Shown here: positions 24,001 through 43,319 of the stretch, one piece after another
How the letters are laid out: each line of letters begins with the position of its first letter
How positions within the stretch are numbered: the first letter of the stretch is position 1
Notes under the pieces: model-generated
Told to the model about the DNA's origin: nothing
Seen by the model: the letters and a program-made list of their open reading frames with translations, nothing else
The model's database searches: none
Made by a program: the position numbers and the translations under genes
Origin: Amyelois transitella
Lineage: Eukaryota > Arthropoda > Insecta > Lepidoptera > Pyralidae
Reading direction: 5' to 3'
NCBI RefSeq assembly: GCF_032362555.1
Contig: NC_083512.1
Coordinates: forward strand, 3,274,001 to 3,338,000
Length of the DNA: 64,000 bases

Positions 24001-27000
24001 AGCCCATCGCCTAATTGAGGAATCCCAAGTTTAAAAGTCAATCCCTTAGTCGCCTTTTACGACATCCGTGGGAAAGAGATAGAGTGGTCCTATTCTTTTT
24101 TTGTAATGGTGTCGGGAACCACACGGCAAAGTGAGAAAGCTGATTATATACAATTTTTCCAGGACTCGCACAGTGACGACGAACGCAGCAACTCACCTCG
24201 TCGCCGCAGCCGCGGAGTGGAACTCCCCCCGGATCCCTACCTCCTCTTGTCCCTGGTGTACTTCGACACCTCCCGAGGAGGATACGTCTCCAAGAAGGAC
24301 CTCCAGAATCTATTCATGAGCCTGGGATTAGCCCTGTCAAGGTCGCAAATCAGATCCATATTGGAGAAAGTGTGCGTCAAGGATAATTTTAGTTACAAGT
24401 GAGTATGATTTGTATAATAAGCAAACTGTTTAAAAGTTGGATGCTCTTTTTTCTGTATCGTTGTAATATTTTCTGAGCACAATAGGATTATGGATGCCAA
24501 TATAACTATCTTTGGTCAATAGCGCACCAACAATAAAGGCATAAAATAACACCACCAACCACAGCCCAATATCGTTACCGCGATCATTTCGATAGTATTG
24601 TAGGTGTATCGAAAGTGAGCTATAGATAATAGATGATTTTCGATAGTTCGGCAACGCTAGTTAGATGTTAAATTAATATTTATCTTTTTTTTTTGTTTGT
24701 TTTTGTGCAGATCCCTTATGCAAGCTATCAAGGAGATCGCTTCAGGGCAGGCAGACATGCAAGACTTGCCGCTAGATGGCACTGTCCCCGTCAACAACGA
24801 AGTACCAGACCATGTAAGATTTAGTTTTTTTTTTTTTAAATCCATTCTAATATTTTTACAGATAAAGTAACTATTTACATACATAAAATCACGCCTCTTT
24901 CCCGGAGGGTAGGCAGAGACTACCTCTTTCCACTTGCCACGATCTCTGCATACTTCCTTCGCTTCATCCACATTCATAACTCTCTATTTGCTTATGACAA
25001 TTAATTCGAGCAGCCTATTATTGCAAAAAGGTCTAGAGTTTACATCGGTATGGTATTATTTATTCCATCTAAAACTATATCAATTCTCCTTTACCTTAGA
25101 ATGATTTCCATCTCTTTCCCATGGCTGTAGTAAAAGGCGACTAAGGGATAAACTTAGAGTTCTTCTTTTAGGCGAAGGGGTAGCAACCTGTCACTATTTA
25201 AATCTCAATTCCATATACATAAAGCCATACAGCTACATGTGACCTTTCTGTCTGTGAGATTGTTGGCTCTGTCTAGCCCGTAAGGGATAAAGAAGTGACC
25301 ATATGTATGTGACTGTATTCTAAATTCTAATTTAAAAGTTAAAATTATTTTTCTATAAACAGATAACAGAATTGGAAGCTACGATAGCCGCAGGCAATCG
25401 TGATTTACTTCCGGTTTTCAACAGGCCGGAAGAAAATGGCGACGCGTCCGGGGAAGCCAAAGATGTCAGCGATTCTGGTAAGGCTACTTACTTGATCTTT
25501 TAGCTTGTTATTTTTTTCTGATTTGTATGCTGTGATGCTAAATTTTTCTAACATGCGTAAAAGGGATACCCAGTTAAATGTGACCCTTGAGCCTGTTAGC
25601 TCTTCTATCCCATAAGCTAAAGATCAAATAAAAGTATGTATGTATACCTTTGGAGGGCTAACAAAGTCCCTAATTTCTCTATATATATATGATCTCATAT
25701 TGTATGTCTCTTGAGCCAAGTAATGTATTTTCATTTGCCAGTAAATAACACATTCATAGTCTTCCATGCTGGTCTGGGAGCGGAAAAACATAGAATGTGC
25801 CAGCTGTTTTTTTTCTCATGCATATCGTAAAAGTCGATCAAGTAATAAGGAATCGTAGAACCGGTGCAACTATTCATATTCAACTGTTACGATTTCCCAT
25901 GGATATCGTAAAAGGTGACTGAGGGATAGGTTAGCTCTGTCTACGCCGCAAGGGATATAGCCGTGATTATATGTATGTATAAGATAGAAAGGAGTAGGCT
26001 CTGCAGCAGGGCGCTGTGGATGTGACCAGGAATACGTTTGGACGAAGAAGAACACATCCTACTAATTTTATAAATGCGAATGTCAGTATGGATGTTTGTT
26101 ACTCTTTCACGCAAAAACTACTGAACCGATTACGACGAAATTTGGAATTCAGGTAGCTGAAGAGGCAGAATAACATACAGGTTACTTTTTATCCCGGAGT
26201 TCCCGCGGGATTGATAGGATTTCCATGCGGGCGAAGTCGCGGGCAGCCTCTAGTTCATAATAAATTGATTTATTCTCTCAGGTGTGGTGATGTACAAATC
26301 TCGCGTGATCGACATCGGCGCGCTGGTAGCGGCTGAAGCGCGGAGTTCGGCACATCGCGCGCGTCTCGAAAGCGCTTTAGAGAGCGCACGCGCAGCGCTT
26401 AAAGCGGCGCGCGCGGCCGCGGCCTCCACGCAGCAGGCCGAGCGGGGCGCACAGAGCCAGCTGTCGGATGTCAATGCGCATTTGGCAGCCGCGAGAGCAA
26501 GAATCACCTCGTTAACCGTAAGTATCCTACTGTGATAGAGGTTTCCAGGGTATGATATGGAAGCGATTGAAAGAGCAAGAACTCTGCGCTTAAAGCAGCT
26601 GCTGATTTTACACAACTAGCGGAAAGGTGCTCAGAGTTGGATAAAATGCATATGTGGCAATGTGCCTAGGGCTAGAATCACATGTCTTATTGTAAATTTT
26701 TTTGTCTTGACTTTTTATTGCCAGAGTTTTGTTTGTGTGGTACCCTTCAGCTATTTTGATAGTGATTTCATCTGGCTGAGAGCAGCCACCAAAACTCTTA
26801 ACAGTGAAGGAAAACGTGAGAAGACCTGCATATTCAGTCAGGCTGAATTAAATTTATCATATCAATTGGTTACCGTGATTCAACAAACTGGTCTGGTACT
26901 ACGAATATCCTACGGCTATCATAGTTACTTTATGTCCTGCTTATATTCAAAAGGATTTTTTTTTCTAGATTTATCATAACCATCAATTTGTCCCACAGGC

Positions 27001-27759
27001 CAGCTCCAAGATTTTCCACTCGGCGCTGAAGAGCATACAGTCAAAGGTTGAAGCAGTCATCAACATTAAATTTGAAGACGAAGACGTCGTGGAAGTCCCC
27101 AATGGCCCGGCCAAGTAAGTTTACATGTATCTATACAAACATTGTAACTAACCAATGTCTGTGCTTGAAAGATATCGTCAAAAAATCGATATGATATCAG
27201 CTGACAAGTTTTTGCACAAATATGTGTAGAAAGAATAGTCTCATATAGTAAGTAAGTATTTAAGGTAACCATGCCCATTTCTATACAAATGCCAAAATAA
27301 TTTTTCCGAGCGTATGTGGTCGAATCGGAAAAGTGCAAGGTAAAATGCATTATGAGCATAAAGCAATATGGCAACCATGATTGATCTAACATGGGAAGCA
27401 AAGGTTGTGGATGTCAGATGGAAGTTGCTTCATGTAAAAACCTGACCCATCCAATCCAGGATCCATGGTCAAAGGCACACCCCGGGCTCCTCTGCAGAGT
27501 GGCGAGATGCAACCGCGACTTAGGCCAGGAAGTTTTTCGAAGAAAAATTTCAAGTACATTTACCAAACCATATAATAACATACATTATTTCCACAGGGTC
27601 AAAGAAACTAAGGGAAAAGTGGAGCCTAAAGATGAGAAACCCGAGGTAAAGGAAGAAGACAAGAAGGCCGAACAAAGCAAGAAGGAACAGGCGACAGAGA
27701 AGGAATCAGATAACATAGCGACTGAGAACATGGACCTTGACGAGTCGACCGCAGCCTAA
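18088..27759 (+). CDS. Ccar1: cell division cycle and apoptosis regulator 1 (CCAR1)
   Basis: CCAR1 is a nuclear coactivator that links Mediator and hormone- or Wnt-type transcription to apoptosis and pre-mRNA processing (family knowledge). Fifteen coding exons: 18088-18753, 18992-19134, 19587-19812, 20094-20383, 20708-21005 (or to 20984), 21261-21414, 21778-22031, 22670-22840, 23341-23601, 24163-24398, 24711-24813, 25363-25477, 26282-26517, 26999-27114, 27597-27759. All phases chain, giving 1,143 (or 1,136) residues, against about 1,150 in human. The N-terminus is Met/Gln/Asn-rich. An S1-like domain lies at about 111-170 ('FTGTVTKTHNDFGFVD'), an Arg/Ser run at 205-250, and the DBC1/LST-3 inactive Nudix-like domain at about 262-470 ('LYVPSDFF', 'WSEAFPP', 'WGTIQDQY'). 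A SAP DNA-binding motif is near 562-605, charged Lys/Glu/Asp tracts at 610-680 and 765-820, and an EF-hand-like domain near 840-920 ('YFDTSRGGYVSKKDL', lacking a full Ca-binding loop). An Ala/Arg-rich coiled coil at 980-1050 and a Lys/Glu tail follow. A poly(A) signal lies at 28168-28173. The start is the first ATG, with 5' stops upstream. Confidence 0.95.
21480..21720 (+). repeat. LINE 3' tail in CCAR1 intron 6
   Basis: The stretch ends with 'gtgcaataaagagtttt' followed by a (ATCT)n microsatellite at 21700-21716, the usual 3' end of moth non-LTR retrotransposons. The 5' limit is uncertain. Confidence 0.45.
22140..22560. other. CCAR1 intron 7, unidentified GC-rich block
   Basis: Intron 7 runs from 22032 to 22669. 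Its middle (about 22380-22460) is much richer in GC than its surroundings ('gctcccgggctgtgaagccc') and contains a short self-complementary segment. I cannot match it to a repeat family or an exon. Confidence 0.3.
23205..23290. repeat. inverted repeat 50 bp before CCAR1 exon 9
   Basis: An A-rich left side leads into the arm 23226-23246, which pairs with 23251-23270 (one extra T on the left). The flanking poly-A and poly-T extend the stem, and the loop is about four bases. It sits about 50-135 nt upstream of the acceptor at 23339-23340, so it would form in the pre-mRNA near the branch-point region. Confidence 0.8.
23655..23790 (+). repeat. LINE 3'-end fragment in CCAR1 intron 9
   Basis: The sequence decodes as the familiar tail of a moth non-LTR retrotransposon ORF ('MNVDEVKEVCRDRG' style, then 'PSGKEA'), followed by 'gtgattttatgtatgtatg'. 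Related copies in the opposite orientation lie at about 24868-24990 (intron 11) and 35180-35330 (Abi intron). Confidence 0.7.
23867..24122 (-). repeat. SINE family A, near-complete copy in CCAR1 intron 9
   Basis: A minus-strand copy starting with a CATA-type tract, then 'cacgtctatatccct', 'gattcaaatagtgacagg', 'cgccttttacgacatccg' and 'gtcgggaaccacacggca'. It ends about 40 bp before exon 10. Confidence 0.8.
24868..24990 (-). repeat. LINE 3'-end fragment in CCAR1 intron 11
   Basis: Reverse-orientation relative of the fragment at 23655-23790, with 'aatcacgcctctttcccgga' and 'cttccttcgcttcatccaca'. The pair brackets exons 10 and 11. Confidence 0.7.
25095..25310 (+). repeat. SINE family A, near-complete copy in CCAR1 intron 11
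   Basis: A plus-strand copy with 'tctctttcccatggctgtag', 'acctgtcactatttaaatct' and 'gtaagggataaagaagtgac', ending in ATGTATGT. It is in the opposite orientation to the intron 9 copy. Confidence 0.8.
25560..25985 (+). repeat. SINE family A fragments in CCAR1 intron 12
   Basis: Two degraded pieces, at about 25560-25640 and 25885-25985, show 'taaaagtatgtatgta' and 'gcaagggatatagccgtgat'. They are mixed with unassignable AT-rich DNA. Confidence 0.5.
26042..26256 (+). repeat. Helitron-like (Lep1-type) non-autonomous element in CCAR1 intron 12
   Basis: The copy contains 'ttataaatgcgaatgtcagt', 'tttcacgcaaaaactactga', 'cccgcgggattgatagga' and ends 'gaagtcgcgggcagcctctagt'-like, with terminal CTAGT. 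In Lepidoptera that 3' end belongs to the Lep1 Helitron group (family knowledge). It ends about 25 bp before exon 13. Confidence 0.6.
27385..27540 (+). repeat. SINE family B copy in CCAR1 intron 14
   Basis: The copy shares 'aggttgtggatgtcaga', 'aaaaacctgaccc', 'ccaggatccatggtcaaagg' and 'ccccgggctcctctg' with the full copy at 33250-33630. It lies about 60 bp upstream of the terminal exon. Confidence 0.7.
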
Positions 27760-30700
27760 CTGTTAGCGAAACTATGACACAAGAGATAACCACATATTCT
27801 ACTTAAATTCAAATGTCCTAGATGATTCAGTAACTAATTCAAAGTATATACGAAGATCTACTATATGTTGAATAGTGAAAAATTTTTCTTCAAAATAGGA
27901 TTGATGGTATCGCTTTATGGCGTCAAAATAACATCAAGTTTACCGCTTCCAAACTACACTGCAGTATTTTCACCAGGTGCCAGATTATAAATATTGATTT
28001 TAAATCTTAACCATGGACGAAGGAACATTTTTTACTTAGCATTTATATCTTGTCCAGCCATTTCTTTAAATTCTGACAGCTAATTTAGTATTTTATTATG
28101 TTACCGATGCAATTTATAACTCGTTTAAAGATTTTTAAAATAATTTTACCTTGATTCGAAAAATATTAATAAATTATAATAACATCAATAGTTGTTGCAT
28201 AATTAGATATAGGTTTACATTTTACATTGAGTTTTTAAGCGATTAAAATCAATTCAATAATTGACAGTAATATTGTGGTGGATAAAATTTGCCAAGCAAT
28301 AGTAAGAAGTTACGTACCGTTCTATGGATCTGATAACTGATCCCGAATAATCTTATATATAAAAATGAATCGCTAAATGTGTTGGTAAGCGCATAACCCA
28401 AGAACGCCTGGATCAATTTGGCCAATTCTTTTTTTTTAATATTCGTCGAAGCTCAAGGATGGTTTTTACGGCGAAAAAATACCAAATAATTGCCTGAAAA
28501 ACCTTAAAAACAGTCCTTTTCTTTATCCCATACAAACGTTTTCTAACTAATACGTACAGTCAATTTGAGCTTTATTGCTAATGTGTAAAGTTCACTGTTG
28601 TCTAAGCAATGTAGGTCTAATAGATAGAAACAAAAAACTGTCATATTACAAATCTTTTTGACAGAACGAAGTCTGTCGGGTCCGCTAGTTTTAAATAATA
28701 TTGAAAAAAAAACTAATGCATTTATTAGGTAACATTGGCTGACAAATTTTGATTATACGATCAGAATATTCTTTTACGAAATATTAAGATGTTTATTTCC
28801 ACGAAACTGTAAACATTTACATAGAACGCAACTGTAGTGGCGGCTGTCAAGATTAAAATAAGTGGTTGGACAATGTATAGCAACTTCCTAAATGCTATTT
28901 TATTTGCCTTGTTTGATTTAATTGCTGATCGTTTAGGACGTCTCAATTACGTCATGTTAAATTTGTGTATAGCTGCATTTTTACCATCGCTAGTACATAA
29001 TTTCAAATATATCTCTTCATCATGTTTAGTGAATTCGAACCTTACCAAAATTCCGCCACACATCAACAGACTGGCGATCGGTACCAAAGTGTAGTACTCT
29101 ATCTCTTGTAGTCTTGTAGTTTCTGTTTTTCGTCGTAAAAATGTCGTTCAATTGTTTCTCAGGGCGTTAAATTGTTTTATATAACAATAAACTTTATAAT
29201 TGGCTTTAATTTAGGTGGACGCTCTATTTTATCTATAGTTGTAATGTTGATAAAAAAAATCCCTACAATTGATTTATCTCATATTATGTAAAAGTAAATA
29301 AGTATAACACAGGAATCAGGACCAACTGAAAAATGTTTACCGTTCTTGAAACCACTTGAAATTAATTAAAAAAGGATAAGGATTTATGTGCTTAGAAGCA
29401 GTTATTTAATCTCCGTAGTTTCACCAGACTTCTTGGTGGCAGATACATATTTTTATACTAAATAGTTTTAACACAAGGACATTATATTTCTTATACGTGG
29501 AACATGGAACCTAGTAGGTTTTTGTCAAATCAAAGAAAGATTAAATTGATGAAGAATAAAAGAAAGTATTTTACCCACTTTCTGTAGGATAGTGTACCGT
29601 TTGAGTATGTTAAATTGTAGCTTTAGGCTGATCTCTGAGAGTAAGCGTTTCATTGCGGTTTCCAATAAGTACAGGTGATATGAATATGTAAAATAAAACG
29701 AACTCAGTTTATAATGTTAATTTTATTTCTATATCGATATTTATTTATAACGTATTTCATTGGAATCTGAAAATGTTTTGGTATACAGTTTACGTCTAAG
29801 CGAGACTTGGTTGGGTCGTTAAGAATTAATTATACATGTTTTTATTTCTTAATTACCGTATTTTATTTTCACCAAACTGCACGAAAAGTGTCGCTTTTTA
29901 GGCTGCCGTGAAAAAAGTCATAGTTTTTGATGGGAATTGTAGGTACGAAATTGTCTTGCACGTTCGTTATCGGGTTGTTTTTATAACAACCAGATACATG
30001 GTGTTCGTGGCGTTTATCGTTATAAGCACTAAGGATGCGATACTATTCGTGCAATTCGTTGAAATAGAAGGCATTTTGTCTGTACATAGAAATGTGATTT
30101 AATTTTTCCCTAGATGTAAGGACTGCAGCATTTATTTTAAATGCAATAAATTCGATTTATTCACTACACAGCTTTTTATTTTAAACATAAATTATATGTA
30201 GACATTTTAATATTATTTTTCGTATATCTTATAGGCTATTAAAAGCAAATTACACGAAATATTTTTCATACACAGAAGATATACTAAAATTACTTATTAT
30301 ATTTTTTATCTGACATTTCTAAATGGCCTTACATGTGCTTATGGAAAGTATATACGCACTGCGTATAACGTCTATATCTACTGTCTGCAAGAAAACTGAG
30401 GCGCGTATTGTTTTGTGATTATAACTGTTTCAAGTATACAGAAAATGGATTAATGTAAACTTAGAATATATGGGACTATAAACCTACTTAATCTTAATGT
30501 GTTTAACATATACAAAGGTACAATATAAAAAAGGATTTCCTTACATCATTTAATATCTCGTAGTAGGTAAAGCCTCACCGGCGCAATTTATGCATTACAA
30601 TATGGATATTATGAAAAAATGTACACATACTTTGAAAACCTTTACAGAACTAGAACCTACAATAAAATTAAAGTATAGTTACAGATAAATGCGATAAATT

Positions 30701-32615
30701 CATTACTAATATAATATAATAATACAAATGGCTATTATAAAATACTACAGTTCAGTGACTGTAAATTAATTATATTATTTATGCAACATAGAAATACATT
30801 AAATAATAGTTTTTAGGCCTGTCTTTATAGTACATAAAATCTAGTTAACATAAAGCCTACTTGGCCGCCTTTTTTGCGTTATAGAATTGCTAAAAAAAGC
30901 GGGAAATATCTTCAATATTAAATTTCATAATGCGTTAAATATGTTTGTACGAAACTTCCGTGCGCGAGATTCGACAACTTCAAGACTCGCATTGTCTCTC
31001 TTTTTGTGCTTATATTGATACATACATTATAATCTCGTCTTTATCGCTTACGGAGAAGACAAAACCAACAGTCTCGTAAAGCGTATGTTAGAGTAAATAT
31101 CAGTAATTCATTGGCAGTGACCGAATACCTTTTATCTCCGCCACCTTGGAGCTAACTTTGTCGTATATTTAGCAAGCTTTTTAAAACACGATATTTTCAG
31201 GTAACCTTATTTTTTACACATGTCTTTACATGTATGTAAATAAACATTAATTTATCATTTGCGTTAGGAATATCTAAGAAATACGATGAATGAATGTTTA
31301 CAGTAACATAACTATCGTATTGCCAGTTGTGGTATAAGTCGCCGGCAGAATAAAAAATGTTTTTTATTTTATTTCGATTTATTAACGTATGTTTAAATGA
31401 ATTTTATTTTCTTTAAAATTAAACGCAATGTTTAACATAAGTCCAACACCAACATCCTAATCAACCATAAAATATAATAATAAGTCCACATAACATCCAA
31501 CCGGCACTTAACAATGGGATCTTTCCCGTGTCGTAAAAGGCGATTAAGGGATTTGTTAGTCCACAAACTTCGGATTCTTGTGGCCGATGGGCTAGTAACC
31601 TGCTATTTAAATCTCAATTATTTTATCATTAAGTCATACGGCTGAACGTGGCTTTCCTTTTCAAAACTGAAAAAACAAAAAAGGGACATAGGCCTAACTC
31701 TATGTACCTGTTATACAGTGATACCTTGTATCCAATTTTGAGTGACGTCAATTAGTGATACCTCGTATCCAATTTTGAAAATAAATCAATTCTATTTCTG
31801 TTCTGCCATCAGCCGTCATCGTTTTTCCTCAGCAAAAAACATCACCACGATCCCTTGCAATGACAACTCAAGAGTAGAATCAGACGCCATCAGCTAATAG
31901 CAGCAAATATTCTAAAACGCGCAAACAAAGTTTGTGCGTTAAATACCTTAAACAAGATTGATCCGCCTTAAGTTCAATCTTAACCTATTATTAAATGATC
32001 CATATTTTTACTCGCGTCGTAAACGACTCTATATGTTTTAGTTGAAATATGAAATACATATATGTATGTAGATCTAGATAGCACACGTGGACGAAAAAGT
32101 CGATTTAGCCAATTAGAGAAAATAATTTTTTCTCATATTTTCATCCAATATTTTCTCATAAAATAGGTATGCTAAGCTATGTTTGGCTACCTGTATTGTG
32201 GTGTTTCTGATGTCATTTGAAACTATTAACAATAATCACTCAGATACTTTACATAATATTCTACGTTTATACAGTGTCTGGTAAATCGCGTTTCAAATTC
32301 AAGGAAACATCATGAAAACGCCCAACTTTATAAAATACTTTCATTCGCGCGGGGATTCGCTCCAGTGGGAAATTTAAAAAAAAGCCGAAACCTAAGGTAT
32401 TCTATATCTGTGCCGAATTTCGAATCGAAAATCAGTACTATAGTTTTTAAGTTTAAAACATACAAAAACACAGATCATTTCTCTTCATTAATAGTGTAAA
32501 CAAATTCAACAAACAAACCACTACTTAAACAGCTAAAAGTTTCAATATGCAACCCAATTTACCAGACACCCTGTATAGATAAAATAGAACATTATTAATA
32601 ACCTTTTTTTTTAAA
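27760..32615. other. intergenic region between convergent CCAR1 and Abi, including both 3' UTRs
   Basis: About 4.9 kb with no supported exon. CCAR1 3' UTR probably ends after AATAAA at 28168-28173. A Helitron-like copy lies at about 28350-28692. From 28700 to 31500 the DNA is AT-rich and featureless to me, with only a small intact ORF at 28837-29094 that has no recognisable homology and poor coding character. A SINE A fragment is at about 31510-31680. A tandem-like phrase 'gtatccaattttga' occurs at 31729-31780 and recurs at 39868, marking another LINE tail. A minus-strand AATAAA (plus tttatt, near 31364) could end the Abi transcript. Confidence 0.5.
28350..28692 (+). repeat. Helitron-like non-autonomous copy
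   Basis: It begins near 'tatatataaaaatgaatcgc', contains 'cgcataacccaagaacg' and 'tcgtcgaagctcaaggatgg', and ends 'gaagtctgtcgggtccgctagt'-like with CTAGT. A short piece of the same 3' end, inverted, is at 35487-35555 and another near 39215-39240. Confidence 0.55.
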
Positions 32616-42190
<9,575 letters not shown>

Positions 42191-42347
42191 ATGGAAACCA
42201 ATTTCGCGAAAGCTGACAGTCGAAACCTACCAAAAGACTTTTGGTAGGTCCACTATTGGCAAATGTGGACCCAATAATGGTTGGCGTCTTCTTCAAAGAC
42301 AATCCAGATTTCTATGCTGCCGAACTGAGGAATGTGAAAACATCAAT
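42191..42347 (+). pseudogene. orphan first exon of a transposon-like SWIM/YqaJ gene, scrambled
   Basis: An ATG at 42191 opens 'METNFAKADSRNLPK'. After a local inverted duplication the frame resumes as 'VDPIMVGVFF' and 'NPDFYAAELRNVKTSM' before a good donor (gtaagt at 42348). In moths, this string resembles the N-terminal exon of a dispersed gene family whose later exons carry SWIM zinc-finger and YqaJ recombinase domains. That link is from memory and unverified. The two parts are in different frames, separated by 12-bp inverted arms (42225-42236 and 42238-42249), and no later exon was found before the Harbinger element. It is therefore a relic. Confidence 0.45.
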
Positions 42348-42878
42348 GTAAGTATATCTTGGTAACCACTGATCTTAGATCATGATCTGAAACCACTTCT
42401 TGCGAATATTCAAATCCATCGGCATAGAAAAAAACGATTTCGTAGGAGATTTTATTGTTGTATTTGTGCATTTAGGCACTGCACAATATTTATAGGAACT
42501 CATTTTAATAATTTTCACACATTGACGTGGCACAAGTTAAATAAAACAAGAGAAAATCAAAACTTTTCGAAACACCAACAAGCTTTGTATGATATTTACA
42601 CGAAATTTACGTCACTGCATGCCATGGCCGCCATATTGCTAAAAGTCGCGTTTTGGCGGCATATTTGAATATAGCATTTTCTTTTTCGATTTTTTAATAA
42701 AATAACTATAATAAAGGCAGAAAAGTATTTTTGTAGGGCTCCTTATAAACAAATAAATAGCCTAAGATAGTTTTTAGAACTTTGTCAAATAGCCTATTAA
42801 GATCCAAATGACAGACCTCATCGCTTGAAAAGATAATCACATTAACCTATCCTTTAGTAGCCTTTTACGACATCTCTA

Positions 42879-42901
42879 GTACCAGGAGGCTTACCACGAC
42901 G
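42879..42901 (+). repeat. left terminal inverted repeat of Harbinger element
   Basis: Reads gtaccaggaggcttaccacg plus acg, and pairs with the right end with two or three mismatches. A near-perfect palindrome 'gcagacctgcggcaggtctg' follows at 42961-42980. Confidence 0.7.
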
Positions 42902-43319
42902 TCTTATAGCAGGACCTAAATTGAACTGCACTGCTTTTTCGTACCATGACATCAATTATAAGCAGACCTGCGGCAGGTCTGCTCAGTAAACCGTTCACCA
43001 TTTTTTTTGTATAGAGTTTTCCTACCACAACGGCCACTTTTGACAGCAGGAATTGTTTCTTGCTCGTCGCAAATGTCAAATAAAGCGATTCTTAAAAAGT
43101 TACTTTTAGGTAGCTTCTTTGGACATTTTGGCGTTGTTTTGTAAGATATTCACCAAATGTTCCGTGTTTGTTTCCTAAGGATTTGTACATTCAAAGCTAT
43201 TGTTTAATAAGAATTTGATTAAATTCATTTAAACCCACCTATGAATTGTTCAAAAAAGTTAAATCTACAAAAGAATAAGTTGTGTAAACATTAATAACAC
43301 CCTTAACATTATTGCAAAG

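Noticed and set aside
28837-29094. 85-codon plus-strand ORF, partly hydrophobic, in the CCAR1-Abi interval.
   Set aside because: No splice context, start context or homology. Its hydrophobicity is explained by T-rich DNA.
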